64,000 nucleotides of DNA, from contig NZ_JAPFGB010000002.1 in the NCBI RefSeq assembly GCF_026241095.1, positions 1 to 64,000 of the forward strand. The letters are read 5' to 3'. This document shows positions 25,669-34,601 of the stretch, piece after piece; within the stretch, counting starts at the first letter, position 1; each line of letters begins with the position of its first letter. Under the pieces are notes generated by a model. The model made no database searches and was not told where the DNA came from. It worked only from the letters and a program-made list of their open reading frames with translations. The position numbers were made by a program, and so were the translations under genes. Origin of the DNA: Saccharopolyspora sp. NFXS83. GTDB taxonomy: Bacteria > Actinomycetota > Actinomycetes > Mycobacteriales > Pseudonocardiaceae.

Positions 25669-27159
25669 TCAGACGGCGCTGCGCTCGCTGAGCTCACGGG
25701 CCGTGCGCGCGGCATCCGCGCGGGACAGCTTGCCGACCCGGTTCAGCGGCAGCTCGTCCACGCGGAACAGGTACTCGGGCCACTTGGCCTTCATCAGCCC
25801 GCGCTGGTCCAGATGCGCCGTCGCGGCGTCGAGGTCGAAGCCGGCGTCCTGCGTCACGATCAGCACCGCGACCCGCTCGCCCAGGAGCTCGTCCGGCACC
25901 GGCACGACGCACAGCTGCTCGATGGCGGGGTGCGAGGCGAGGGCCGTCTCGACCTCGACGATGTCGATGTTCCGACCACCGCGGATGATCACGCTCTTCT
26001 CCCTGCCCCGCACCGACACCACTCCGTCGGCCCGCACGGACATCAGGTCGCCGGTCGGGAAGAAGCCGTCCGGGGTCACCTCGGGTGCTTCGACGGCTCC
26101 GCTGCGGGCGTACCCGAGGAACAGCGATGGTCCGCGCACCTGCGCCCGCCCGACCTCGCCCGCCGCAACCGGCACGCCATCCAGGTCGACCACGCGCAGC
26201 TCCGTGCCGGGGAACGGACGGCCATCCGTGCCCAGACGCGTCTCGTCGGGGTCGTCCATTCGCGGCGACGTGTGCCCCAGGCACTCGGACATGCCGAACA
26301 CGCGCAGGATCCGCGTGCCGAGACGTCCCTCCGCGCGCGCCAGCGCCGCCGCCTCCATCGGCCCGCCACCGATCGTCATCGCCCGCACGTCACGCAGCGG
26401 GCGGTCGCCCTCCACCGCGCTCCCCAGCTGCAAGACCATGGTCGGCACGCACATCGTCCAGCGGACGTCGTGCTCGGCCATCAGTCGCAGCGCGGTCGGC
26501 GGATGCCACCGGTCCAGGAACACGATGCGGCCGCCGAGCATGAGCGGCAGGTACAGGCCGAAGCAGAACGCCGCGGCCGACGACAGCGGAACCAGCGCCG
26601 CGACGGAGTCACCGGAGGCGAGGCCGACCGCGTCGATGGTGCTCCGCCCGGCGTAGCGCAGCGCCGCCTCCGATTGCACCACGCCCTTGGGGCGGCCGGT
26701 CGACCCGCTGGTCAGGCCGATCACCACGCCACCGTTCCAACGCGGGCCCGGCCTCGTCGGCCGCGTCCGGCTGCCCCACCCGTCGAGGACTTGCGGGCCC
26801 TCGGAGCCCGGTAACCACTCGCCGAGGCATTCCGGCGAGGCGATCACCACGGCCGGGTCGATGTCCTCGCACGCGGCGTCGTACTCGGCGCGAGTGGCGT
26901 GGTGGCTGAGCAGACCGAGCGTGCCGTCCAGCTTGCCCGCGGCGAGGGCGGCGACCACGGTCCGCCAGGAGTTGTCCGCCTGCACCAAGATCGTCGCCTG
27001 CGGTCCGGCGACGTCGCGCACCGCGGTCGACAGTTCCTCGGCGGCGTGCAGCAACTCGCGCAGCGAATGCTCGCCGTCGACGTCGGCCGCGATGACAGCA
27101 TCGCCGCCCGCGGCCGTCGTAGCTGCTCTGGACTCGAGTTCGGCCACCAGTTCCCGCAT
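25669..27159 (-). CDS. Acyl-CoA synthetase (ANL superfamily)
   Basis: A 496-aa adenylate-forming ligase. VVIGLTSGSTGRPKGVVQSE is the P-loop, RVFGMSECLGHTSPR the aromatic and adenine-binding motif, FFPTGDLMSVRADGVVSVRG the A7/A8 hinge, and ELPLNRVGKLSR carries the C-terminal catalytic Lys. It activates a carboxylic acid as an acyl-AMP and then the CoA thioester, the entry step for the pathway. It is the last gene of a leftward operon that begins with two NTF2-like genes at 28281. Confidence 0.93.
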   Translation of the reverse strand: MRELVAELESRAATTAAGGDAVIAADVDGEHSLRELLHAAEELSTAVRDVAGPQATILVQADNSWRTVVAALAAGKLDGTLGLLSHHATRAEYDAACEDIDPAVVIASPECLGEWLPGSEGPQVLDGWGSRTRPTRPGPRWNGGVVIGLTSGSTGRPKGVVQSEAALRYAGRSTIDAVGLASGDSVAALVPLSSAAAFCFGLYLPLMLGGRIVFLDRWHPPTALRLMAEHDVRWTMCVPTMVLQLGSAVEGDRPLRDVRAMTIGGGPMEAAALARAEGRLGTRILRVFGMSECLGHTSPRMDDPDETRLGTDGRPFPGTELRVVDLDGVPVAAGEVGRAQVRGPSLFLGYARSGAVEAPEVTPDGFFPTGDLMSVRADGVVSVRGREKSVIIRGGRNIDIVEVETALASHPAIEQLCVVPVPDELLGERVAVLIVTQDAGFDLDAATAHLDQRGLMKAKWPEYLFRVDELPLNRVGKLSRADAARTARELSERSAV

Positions 27160-27186
27160 TGCATTCGCCTCCGTTGGCTCAGGGAC

Positions 27187-27507
27187 TCAGCCCAAGAACA
27201 TTTCCCGCTCTTCGCCGAGCACCGCGAGGCGCTTGCCCCGCATGCGTCCGACGTGGCGGATCGCCGCGTCCCACTCCGCGCTGGCCAACGCCGCGCGTGC
27301 CGCCTCTTCGGAATCGAAGCTCAGCACGGACAGCCCGTCCCAACCCTCCGATCGCGGCTCCATCGCGCTGGTGATGGCGGTGTGCCGCCACGCCCGCAGG
27401 CCCGGTAGCGGATACGTCACCTCAGCGTGTTCGCCTCGCCACCACTCGATGAACTGCTCATGGGTCCACTCCGGGGGACGGGAGGCAAGCAGAGCCAGAT
27501 TGAACAT
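27187..27507 (-). CDS. EthD-domain protein
   Basis: A 106-aa ferredoxin-like alpha+beta-barrel protein. FNLALLASRPPEWTHEQFIE, then WWRGEHAEVTYPLPGLRAW and WDGLSVLSFDSEEAARAALA, match EthD/YCII-like dimeric barrels. EthD proteins accompany oxygenases and degradation operons, but their chemistry is mostly unknown. The ATG at 27507 has GAAGGA upstream; an alternative GTG (27534) lies directly after the preceding stop. Confidence 0.8.
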   Translation of the reverse strand: MFNLALLASRPPEWTHEQFIEWWRGEHAEVTYPLPGLRAWRHTAITSAMEPRSEGWDGLSVLSFDSEEAARAALASAEWDAAIRHVGRMRGKRLAVLGEEREMFLG

Positions 27508-27538
27508 TCCACGTCGTCCTTCCACGCCTGGCACCCGC

Positions 27539-27922
27539 TCAGTCGGACTCGTGCAGCTCCAACATGGGCGAGCGACCGATCATCAAATTCCGTACCGCGC
27601 CGCCGGTTCCGAGCCGGGCCGCCGCGACGAAGGTCGACTCGAACACCTCACCGCGCCTGGTCTCGCCGAGCACGAGTTCGTCGTGGCCATCGACGCTCGC
27701 CGACACCACGTGGTGCGTGAGCACCCCCTTTTCGCGCTGCCGCAGATAGCCCTCGAGCGCCTCGCGGCGGCCCGCGAAGTCCGTCGCCTGCCCCGCGCCC
27801 GTGCCGAACACGATCGAGAACCTGAAATCCGGCGCGATCAGGTCGAGGATGCCTTCGGGGTGGTCGGAGTCGATCAGCGCGAACCACCGGGTCAGCGTGG
27901 GAGCACCTGCCGTGGACGTCAC
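27539..27922 (-). CDS. NTF2-like/SnoaL-type protein
   Basis: A 127-aa cone-shaped NTF2 fold candidate: TRWFALIDSDHPEGILDLIA, PDFRFSIVFGTGAGQATDFA, then VSASVDGHDELVLGETRRG. The GTG start overlaps the TGA of the upstream NTF2-like gene by four bases (GTGA). Two adjacent NTF2 proteins could form a heteromer. In steroid and polyketide pathways such folds act as isomerases, cyclases or hydratases. The catalytic acids cannot be assigned with confidence. Confidence 0.75.
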   Translation of the reverse strand: MTSTAGAPTLTRWFALIDSDHPEGILDLIAPDFRFSIVFGTGAGQATDFAGRREALEGYLRQREKGVLTHHVVSASVDGHDELVLGETRRGEVFESTFVAAARLGTGGAVRNLMIGRSPMLELHESD

Positions 27923-28281
27923 GCCGCCTCCTCGGGGAACATGGAGAACGTCGGGTGGAAGAAGGCCTGGTAGCGCGCCAGTTTCCCGCCGGGCGAGACC
28001 ACGCCCACGGAGGCGAACGAACCGGTGGGCTTCTCCCCCGATCCTTCGACGACCACGCCGTAGATCATCTCCAGCTCGCAGTCCCGGCTGGACCTGAGAA
28101 CGCGGTGCTTGCGCCCGACCGCCGGGCGGCCCGAGATGTAGGAGGCGAGGTCATCCAGGCCGCGGCCGGAAACCTCGTTGCCCGGCAGTGCGAGCAGGAA
28201 CTCGATATCGGACTCCACCAGCTCCAGTCCGCTCAACGGATCCGGGCCATCCAGCCGTGCGAAGTAGTCTGCGATGAGCAC
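27919..28281 (-). CDS. NTF2-like/SnoaL-type protein
   Basis: A 120-aa protein: LIADYFARLDGPDPLSGLEL, VESDIEFLLALPGNEVSGRG, and ARYQAFFHPTFSMFPEEAA. The layout is that of small NTF2-fold enzymes. GGGAGGAG precedes the GTG at 28281. It is the first gene of the leftward NTF2-NTF2-EthD-acyl-CoA synthetase operon, behind an operator at 28374. Confidence 0.75.
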   Translation of the reverse strand: MLIADYFARLDGPDPLSGLELVESDIEFLLALPGNEVSGRGLDDLASYISGRPAVGRKHRVLRSSRDCELEMIYGVVVEGSGEKPTGSFASVGVVSPGGKLARYQAFFHPTFSMFPEEAA

Positions 28282-28373
28282 GTGCGGCTCCTCCCTGTCG
28301 CCGTTGACGAGGTGGCACACCAGCCGGAACGAGATCCGCCGCTGGGTGGATCACTGAGCCCGCTCGGCAACTA

Positions 28374-28387
28374 AGCTGAATTCAGTT
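28374..28387. promoter_or_regulatory. Operator-like palindrome AGCTGAATTCAGTT
   Basis: It differs by one base from the perfect site at 24766 and lies 93 bp before the GTG of the NTF2-like operon. A further half-site GAACTGA is at 28393-28399. Confidence 0.65.
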
Positions 28388-28475
28388 CGCTCGAACTGAC
28401 GCTAGCGCGCCCCAAAACCCGCCGCAAGACTCAAAATCGCCCAGCCGCGAAGAAGGTGCGTGAACAGGACGAAGC

Positions 28476-28511
28476 TCCCCGCGCGGACGTCGGGGTCGAC
28501 GCGCGGGGAGG
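28476..28511. terminator. Inverted repeat downstream of the TetR gene
   Basis: CTCCCCGCGCG (28476-28486) pairs with CGCGCGGGGAG (28501-28511) over a 14-nt loop. It lies about 180 bp after the TetR stop codon at 28693 and may end that transcript. Between them I see no gene. Confidence 0.55.
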
Positions 28512-28692
28512 GCACCGGATACCACTGCTCGCAGCGGTATCGGTTCAATGGAAAGGCGACGCGGCGACCGTTCAGGGCCGCGGGAACGAGGGATCAGAAA
28601 TCAGCGGTGAACGCGGCGGCCTCGCTCACCACCCGCGCACACCGCCATCGGCCCCCCGCGCGAGACGGCCGCACCGCGCACGCGGCGCGCGG

Positions 28693-29319
28693 TCACGGTG
28701 TCACGATGCGCACGCAGCAGTGGGTCACCAGCTCGCAGATCGCATCGAGGCTGGTCTCGCCACCAGGTCGGTACCAGCGCCACACGGCGACGATCGTGCC
28801 CAGGAGCGTGCGCGCCAACAGCTGCGGATCGCGGCGTGCGAACTCACCGGAATCCATTCCCTGGCGGAGCAGCTCCGTCCAGTTCCGCTCGATCCTGGCG
28901 ACCAGTTCCCGGCACGCCAGCCGCTCGGCCTCCTCCCGCTCCGAGCTGCGCTCGCTGACCAGCAACGCGATGTTGGCCTGCAGGATCCGGTTCTGCCGCA
29001 CTTCCAAATCCGAGATCTCGTAGGCGCTGCGCACCGCCCGGCGCAGCGCCTCGTGCGCGCTCGGCGCGTCCGCGGTCGCCGCGCGGAACGCCTCGTCCGA
29101 GTTGTGCAGGCCGATGCGCATCACCGTCAGCAGGCAATGCGCTTTCGACTCGAAGTAGTGGTACAGCGCGGTCTGGCCGATGCCGACGTGCTTGGCGATC
29201 TCCGACCACTTGGTGGCCTCGAAACCGACCTCGCCGAAATGTTCCACGGCAGCGCCCAGAATCGCCGCTCGCTTCGACCTGGGGCCGTCGTCGGCCTCCC
29301 GCAACGTCTCGACGCCCAC
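28693..29319 (-). CDS. TetR-family transcriptional regulator, probable regulator of the catabolic island
   Basis: A 208-aa TetR protein. SKRAAILGAAVEHFGEVGFE is helix 1, TKWSEIAKHVGIGQTALYHY is the HTH, and FESKAHCLLTVMRIGL leads into the ligand domain, which is about 140 aa as usual. The YHYFESK recognition region resembles KstR2/FadR-like regulators of CoA-ester catabolism, whose effectors are acyl-CoAs. It sits at the centre of the island and an imperfect operator (29358) lies about 40 bp before its start, consistent with autoregulation. It is the obvious candidate to bind the repeated AACTGA..TCAGTT sites. Confidence 0.9.
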   Translation of the reverse strand: MGVETLREADDGPRSKRAAILGAAVEHFGEVGFEATKWSEIAKHVGIGQTALYHYFESKAHCLLTVMRIGLHNSDEAFRAATADAPSAHEALRRAVRSAYEISDLEVRQNRILQANIALLVSERSSEREEAERLACRELVARIERNWTELLRQGMDSGEFARRDPQLLARTLLGTIVAVWRWYRPGGETSLDAICELVTHCCVRIVTP

Positions 29320-29357
29320 ACCTTTCCCTCCGTCGGTGAGGATCCAGCATAGATGCC

Positions 29358-29371
29358 AACCGATGTCAGTT
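29358..29371. promoter_or_regulatory. Imperfect operator AACCGATGTCAGTT upstream of the TetR gene
   Basis: It matches the island consensus except for one base in the left arm and a different centre. It overlaps the last codons of the flavoprotein gene and lies 39 bp before the TetR start. Confidence 0.45.
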
Positions 29372-30664
29372 CACGAGGGATCCGGCCGCGGCGCGCCGCC
29401 CGAACACGATCGCCGGTGCCAGTCCCCCGGCGTAGGAGCGCTCGTACAGGCCGCCGATGTCGGCCCCTGCCGCGAGCAGGCCCGGGATCGGCGCACCGTC
29501 CGCCGCCAGGACCCGCGCCTGCGGATCGATCCGGACGCCGGTGAACGGGAACGTCACGGCCGGCCGCGCCTCCACGACGTAGTACGGCGGTTCGTCCAGA
29601 GCCCGGGGGTCGGACTCCCGGCCAGGTCGTGCCGACTCACCTCGGGCGAGCCTCCCCAGCTCCTCGGCGATCTTGGGGCCGTCGTAGCCCCACTCTGCGG
29701 GCATCTCGGCGAAATCGGACACGCTGTCGGCGACCACGCACCGCGCACCCCGGGACCGGGCGAGCGCGAACTTGTCGAGGCTGTCCGCTCCCTCGACGTA
29801 CGCGCCGGTGATCCACTCCCGGTAGCCGCGGGCGTCGGTGACCAGCAGGCCCCGCGCCTCGGGTTGTTCGAGCAACGCCATCGCCGTGAGGTGGTCCGCC
29901 GCCGTCTCGTCGACGAACCGCTCGCCCGCCAGGTTGAACAGGGCCGCGTGTTCGCTGTAGTAGAGCGTGATGTCCACGAACAGCTCGGGCTCCAGCGCGA
30001 CACCGGACGGAATCAGGTGCCCGTAGAACCCTGCGCCCTCCGATCCGATCGCCGCACCTGCCTCGAGCGCCAGCCGCAGTCCGTCACCACTGCTGAACGG
30101 GTTCGACCGCAGCTCGACGTCCCGCGCCTGCTCGTGCAGGTACTGCGCGCGCAGTTCGGCGTCCGCCTGGAAACCGCCGGTGGCCAGCAACGTCGCCTTC
30201 GCCTCCACGATCCGCACCGAGCCATCGGCCAGACCTATTTCCGCACCGCGCACCGCGCCGTCGTCGAGCAGCAACCTCCGGGCCGACGCCTCGGTAACGA
30301 TCACGCCGTTCGCCCCGACCACCTGTCGGCAGCCGTCGACGTAGTGCGCTGTGTCGAACCGGTGCCCACGCCCGTAGCCGATCACCGGTACGCGCTCGCC
30401 ACAGCTCACTCCCAGCGAACCGATCCACTCGACGACGTCGTCGAAGTCGTCCACCAGCGCCCTCTTCAGCCCGAGGTCGCCACCGGGGTTCACCCGGTCC
30501 ATCACGTCGTGGTCGGGCGCGGTCCAGATGTATCCCGCGTACTGGCCCGATCCGCCGAGCAAGGGGCCCTTCTCCACCACCATCGCCGACCCGCCACCGC
30601 GGACCGTCGTGGCCGCGGCCGTCATACCGGCGATACCACCGCCGAGCACCAGCAGATCAAACAT
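29366..30664 (-). CDS. FAD-dependent dehydrogenase of the fumarate reductase/KstD superfamily
   Basis: A 432-aa flavoprotein. LLVLGGGIAGMTAAATTVRG is the FAD dinucleotide motif, VVEKGPLLGGSGQYAGYIW the flavin-contact loop, KATLLATGGF the second FAD strand, and PGLLAAGADIGGLYERSYAGG the C-terminal FAD loop. This is the fold of succinate dehydrogenase, fumarate reductase and 3-ketosteroid-delta1-dehydrogenase, though shorter than classical KstD (about 510 aa). It could introduce or reduce a ring double bond. GAGGAGG precedes the ATG by about 11 nt. It is the last gene of the long leftward operon. Confidence 0.85.
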   Translation of the reverse strand: MFDLLVLGGGIAGMTAAATTVRGGGSAMVVEKGPLLGGSGQYAGYIWTAPDHDVMDRVNPGGDLGLKRALVDDFDDVVEWIGSLGVSCGERVPVIGYGRGHRFDTAHYVDGCRQVVGANGVIVTEASARRLLLDDGAVRGAEIGLADGSVRIVEAKATLLATGGFQADAELRAQYLHEQARDVELRSNPFSSGDGLRLALEAGAAIGSEGAGFYGHLIPSGVALEPELFVDITLYYSEHAALFNLAGERFVDETAADHLTAMALLEQPEARGLLVTDARGYREWITGAYVEGADSLDKFALARSRGARCVVADSVSDFAEMPAEWGYDGPKIAEELGRLARGESARPGRESDPRALDEPPYYVVEARPAVTFPFTGVRIDPQARVLAADGAPIPGLLAAGADIGGLYERSYAGGLAPAIVFGRRAAAGSLVN

Positions 30665-30756
30665 CGCTCACCACACCTCCTCGTAGAGCGTCATGCGAGG
30701 TCTTCCGGATGAATCAGGCGATCACCAGGCCACCGAGCCGCTGCCGAACGCCGGGC

Positions 30757-30924
30757 TCATGCGGGTGGAGACCACCAGCCAGGTCGCGACGGGGAGAACA
30801 CCACCGCGAGATGGCCGTAGCTCGCGAAGTCGTAGTACTCCACCTCCGTTCCGGCAGCAGCCGCGGAACTCGCTCGTTCGCCGACGAGCATCTGTTGCCG
30901 TGCAGCGGTTTCCCTGATGGTCAC
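30757..30924 (-). pseudogene. N-terminal stub of an MHS-family (MFS) transporter
   Basis: From GTG 30924 the frame gives TIRETAARQQMLVGERASSA and AAAGTEVEYYDFASYGHLAV before turning to unrelated sequence and a stop. The segment parallels residues 15-50 of the intact transporter at 42234 (ASVAASAGTAIEYYDFAIYG). Only the cytoplasmic N terminus and the beginning of TM1 remain; about 400 residues are missing. It suggests the operon once carried its own importer. Confidence 0.75.
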
Positions 30925-30981
30925 CGTTGATCCTCCATGCCAGCGGCGGACGCGGTCGTCGCGCGCACCTCCGGTCACCCG

Positions 30982-32124
30982 TCACCCGGCGTCGACGTGC
31001 AGGCCCGCCAGCAGGCTCTCCTGGTGGGTGCGCCGATCGCCGAAGAGCACCGCGCTCGTGGCCGCCCGGCGGAAGTGCAGGTGCGCCGGGTGCTCCCAGG
31101 TGAACCCGATGCCGCCGTGCACCTGGATGGTCTCGGCGGCGACGTATTCGTAGGACCGGCTGCAGGTCAGCGCGGCCGTGGCGGCGGCGATGCCGACCTC
31201 CGGCGAGTCCTCCGCGATCAGCCCGGTGGCCCACAGCGATGCCGACCGCGCGGCCTCGAGCTCCACGGCCATGTCGGCGCAGCGGTGCTTGATCGCCTGC
31301 AGCATCCCGATCGGGCGTCCGAACTGGACGCGGTTCTTGACGTGCTCGACGGCCATGTCGAGCGACGCCGCCGCGCCGCCGGTCTGCTCGCAGGCCAGCG
31401 CCGTCACCGCGCGGTCGCGCACCCGCGCGAGCACCCGATCCCCGGTGCCCGGATCGCTGACCAGTCGTGCCGGTGCCGCGTCGAAGGTGACGGTGGCCAG
31501 TTGGCGGTTCGGATCCATCGCGCGGTCGGCGGTGCGGCCCACACCCGGCGCGTCCCCCTCGACGACGAACAGGGCCAGCCCGTCTTCCGCCCGCGCCACG
31601 ACGAACAGCAGGTCCGTCGTGGCGCCTTCGACGACGAGGATCTTGCGACCGGTGAGGCGCCAGGTCTCGCCGTCGTGCCCGGCGCGCGACTGGATGCTGG
31701 GCCCGTCCATGCGGTCCGGGCCTTCCGCCCATGCCAGCGTGGCGGTGCGCTCACCACCAGCCAGCGCGGGCAGCAGTTGCGTCCTGCAATCCTCGGCCTC
31801 TGCGCCCTCGGCATGGAGCAGCACGCCGACGCCGAGTACGGCGGTCGCGAACCACGGCAGTCGGACCAGTGACCGGCCCAGTTCCTCGGCCACGACCGCG
31901 ACCGGGCGGAATCCGGCGTCCGCCCCGCCGTAGGTCTCCGGCACGTCCAGCCCGACCACGCCGAGCTCGGCGGCGAACCGGCTCCACACCGCAGGATCCC
32001 AGGCACACCCCTCGCGCATCTCCCCGAACACCGCCGGGGTGTCGGCGTGCTCGCGCAGGAACTCCCGGACGGCACCGCGGAACTCCTCGACGTCCGCGTC
32101 GTGGGTCAGCCTTCGGGCGGTCAC
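30982..32124 (-). CDS. Acyl-CoA dehydrogenase, FadE28/29-like subunit
   Basis: A 380-aa acyl-CoA dehydrogenase. It has the helical N-terminal domain (DVEEFRGAVREFLREHAD), YGGADAGFRPVAVVAEELGR, a short central beta domain, VQFGRPIGMLQAIKHRCADM, and VHGGIGFTWEHPAHLHFRRA. It lacks the usual TMA and WITNG-type motifs in full, like the smaller subunits of alpha2beta2 steroid dehydrogenases. Its GTG start overlaps the stop of the next ACAD (GTGA), so the two may form a heteromer. It would oxidise an acyl-CoA side chain to an enoyl-CoA. Confidence 0.9.
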   Translation of the reverse strand: MTARRLTHDADVEEFRGAVREFLREHADTPAVFGEMREGCAWDPAVWSRFAAELGVVGLDVPETYGGADAGFRPVAVVAEELGRSLVRLPWFATAVLGVGVLLHAEGAEAEDCRTQLLPALAGGERTATLAWAEGPDRMDGPSIQSRAGHDGETWRLTGRKILVVEGATTDLLFVVARAEDGLALFVVEGDAPGVGRTADRAMDPNRQLATVTFDAAPARLVSDPGTGDRVLARVRDRAVTALACEQTGGAAASLDMAVEHVKNRVQFGRPIGMLQAIKHRCADMAVELEAARSASLWATGLIAEDSPEVGIAAATAALTCSRSYEYVAAETIQVHGGIGFTWEHPAHLHFRRAATSAVLFGDRRTHQESLLAGLHVDAG

Positions 32125-33440
32125 GCCGCACCACCCGCCACCGGGTCGACCTCGTCCGCCTCCGCGAGCAGCTCGGCGTACCGGCCTAGCGCCTCCCGGG
32201 TGAGTTCGGGTCCGATGTAAGGCGGGAAGAGCCCGTCATCCGGCGTGGTGCTGCGGACGAGCGCCTTGGCGAGGTTGGTCTTGTGGACCTCGGTGGCACC
32301 GTCGGCGAGTCCCATGTGGAACGACTCCATCACCCACTTGCCGAACGGTAGTTCCTTGGAGATTCCCAGCGAGCCGTGGATCTGGATGGCTCGGGACGAG
32401 ACGTCCATCAGCACCTTCGGCATCGCGGCCTTCACAGCCGCGATGTCGGCGCGCACCGCGCGGTAGTCGTCATGCTTGTCGATCTTCCACGCCGTCCGCA
32501 GCACCAGCAGCCGGAACTGCTCGATCTGGATCCACGAGTCGGCGAGCATCTCCTGCACCAGTTGTTTGTCCGCCAACCGCGCGCCCTTCGTGGTGCGCGA
32601 CACCGCGCGGCGCTTCATCAGCTCGAACGCGCGCTGGACCAGGCCGACGGTGCGCATCGCATGGTGGATGCGGCCACCCCCGAGCCGGGTCTGCGCGACC
32701 GCGAAACCCTCGCCGCGCCGCCCCAGCAGGTTCTCCACCGGCACCCGGACATCGGTGTAGCGCAGGTACTGGTGGGTCCCCACGGACTCCTCGTGCCCCC
32801 ACACCGACACGTCCCGCACCCGTTCGACCCCCGGCGTGTCCGCGGGCACCACGAACATCGACATCCGCTCGTGCGGTGGGGCATCCGGCTCGGTCACCGC
32901 CATCACGATGAGGAACTCGGCGAACAACGCGTGCGAGGAGAACCACTTCTCCCCGTTGATGACCCAGCTGTCACCGTCGAGCACCGCGGTGGTGCGGAAG
33001 CCCGTCGGGTCGGACCCGCCGTGCGGCTCCGTCATCGAGAACGAGGACACGATGTCGCCCTCGATCAAGGGGTCCAGGTAGGTCTTCTTCTGGAAGTCGC
33101 TGCCGTAGTGGGCGAGGATCTCGGCGTTGCCCGAATCAGGCGCCTGGCAACCGAACACGACCGGTCCGGAATGCGTGCGCCCCAGCTTCTCGTTCAGCAG
33201 CGCCAACCTCAGCTGCCCGTACCCCTTGCCACCCAGCTCCGGCCCGAGGTGGCAGGCCCACAGCTCGCGCTCCCGCACCCGTTCCTGCAGCGGCCTGATC
33301 AGCGCGTTGCGGCGAGGGTCGCGGGTGTTCCAGGCGTGCTCGATCACCTGGTCCACCGGTTCGACCTCGTCGCGGACGAACTCCTCGACCCAGTCCAGCT
33401 CCCGCTGCACATCGGGGTCGGTTTCGAAATCCCAAGCCAT
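32121..33440 (-). CDS. Acyl-CoA dehydrogenase, ACAD10/11-like
   Basis: A 439-aa acyl-CoA dehydrogenase. SSFSMTEPHGGSDPTGFRTT and WVINGEKWFSSHALFAEFLI are the FAD-contact motifs, GRRGEGFAVAQTRLGGGRIH follows, and HGSLGISKELPFGKWVMESF with GLADGATEVHK ends the domain. The last motif is characteristic of the ACAD10/11 group, where the enzyme is linked, fused or separate, to an APH-type kinase. Such a kinase is encoded in this operon (37855-38862). The start ATG 33440 is 12 bp after the thiolase-like gene. Confidence 0.9.
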   Translation of the reverse strand: MAWDFETDPDVQRELDWVEEFVRDEVEPVDQVIEHAWNTRDPRRNALIRPLQERVRERELWACHLGPELGGKGYGQLRLALLNEKLGRTHSGPVVFGCQAPDSGNAEILAHYGSDFQKKTYLDPLIEGDIVSSFSMTEPHGGSDPTGFRTTAVLDGDSWVINGEKWFSSHALFAEFLIVMAVTEPDAPPHERMSMFVVPADTPGVERVRDVSVWGHEESVGTHQYLRYTDVRVPVENLLGRRGEGFAVAQTRLGGGRIHHAMRTVGLVQRAFELMKRRAVSRTTKGARLADKQLVQEMLADSWIQIEQFRLLVLRTAWKIDKHDDYRAVRADIAAVKAAMPKVLMDVSSRAIQIHGSLGISKELPFGKWVMESFHMGLADGATEVHKTNLAKALVRSTTPDDGLFPPYIGPELTREALGRYAELLAEADEVDPVAGGAA

Positions 33441-33452
33441 TTCATCGTCCTC

Positions 33453-34601
33453 TCAGCGGGTCAGAACCGTGCACGCGCTGATTCCCGGCGCACCGTAGAC
33501 GTGCGTGAACCCCACGTGCGGTTGAGACGGCACCTGGTGGGCACCGGCGTCACCGCGCAACTGGAGCGCGTTCTCGTAGATCTGCCGCAGCCCGGAAGCG
33601 CCGACCGGCTCACCGTTGGCGATGCACCCGCCGTCGGTGTTGATCGGCAGTCGCCCGTCGATCGCGTTGTCCCCGGCCTTGATCAGGTGCTCCTGCTCAC
33701 CGTGCTCGCACAGACCGGTCTCGGCCATGTGCATCAGCTCCGCACCGGACTCGGTGTCCTGGATCTGCGCGACGTCCACTTCGGACGGTTCGATCCCCGC
33801 GGCCTCGAACGCCGCCTGCGACGCCTCCACCGTCGGCGCCTCCGCGCGCTCCACGGCGATCCAGGGCGCGTACACCTCGAAGGATCCGTAGCGCCGGCTG
33901 CGGAACGCCGCACCGCGCAGGAAGATCGGCTTGTCGGTGTACCGGCTCGCCTCCTCCGCGCGGCACAGCACCAGGGCGACCGCGCCCTCACCCGGTGAGC
34001 AGTACATGTACTGGGTCAGCGGGTGCGAAATCATCGGCGCCGCGGCGATGTCGGCCGCGGTGAGCTCGGCGCGCCGCCACGCGTTCGGGCTCAGCGCGCC
34101 GTTGCGGAACGATTTCTCCGCGATCAACGCGAGGACGCCGGGGCTGATGTCGTGGTCGTGCAGGTATCGCTGGATCTTCATGCCGAAGAACTGGGTGGTG
34201 ACCATCATCCCGGTCTCGCCGTACCACGAGCCGATGCCGTGCTCGGCCGGGTCCACGTTGAACGCGCCCCGGGGATGCTTGTCGAAACCGATCACGATGC
34301 CGAGATCGTGCTGCCCGGAGCGGATGGCCGCGTCGGCCGAGATCAGTGCCGAACCACCGGTCGCACAACCGTTGGCCACGTTGATGAACGGCAGCCCGGT
34401 TAGCCCCAACTCGGAGACCAACGTGTCGGCGTCTCCGGCCGAGTGCGAACCGCCGAACCCGAACTGCATGTCCGAGAAGGCCAGGCCCGCGTCCCGCAAC
34501 GCCTCCCGCGCGGCGTGCACCGCCTGAGCGCGGCCGGAGACGCCCTTCGTCCGTCCGAACCGGTGAATCCCGATCCCGACGATCGCCACACCGTCCGTCA
34601 T
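33453..34601 (-). CDS. Thiolase-like/Ltp2-like lipid-transfer protein
   Basis: A 382-aa thiolase-fold protein. AIVGIGIHRFGRTKGVSGRA opens it, INVANGCATGGSALISADAA holds the nucleophile region, and INTDGGCIANGEPVGASGLR and YGAPGISACTVL form the end. It belongs with SCP-x/Ltp2-type enzymes, where the partner DUF35 protein is required and the reaction is thiolytic or retro-aldol cleavage of a steroid side chain. The adjacent DUF35 gene overlaps it by four bases (ATGA), which supports a two-subunit complex. Confidence 0.88.
   Translation of the reverse strand: MTDGVAIVGIGIHRFGRTKGVSGRAQAVHAAREALRDAGLAFSDMQFGFGGSHSAGDADTLVSELGLTGLPFINVANGCATGGSALISADAAIRSGQHDLGIVIGFDKHPRGAFNVDPAEHGIGSWYGETGMMVTTQFFGMKIQRYLHDHDISPGVLALIAEKSFRNGALSPNAWRRAELTAADIAAAPMISHPLTQYMYCSPGEGAVALVLCRAEEASRYTDKPIFLRGAAFRSRRYGSFEVYAPWIAVERAEAPTVEASQAAFEAAGIEPSEVDVAQIQDTESGAELMHMAETGLCEHGEQEHLIKAGDNAIDGRLPINTDGGCIANGEPVGASGLRQIYENALQLRGDAGAHQVPSQPHVGFTHVYGAPGISACTVLTR

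Noticed and set aside
32376-33998. Rightward 540-codon open frame across two catabolic genes
   Set aside because: It spans the ACAD and thiolase-like genes in antisense and has no family features.
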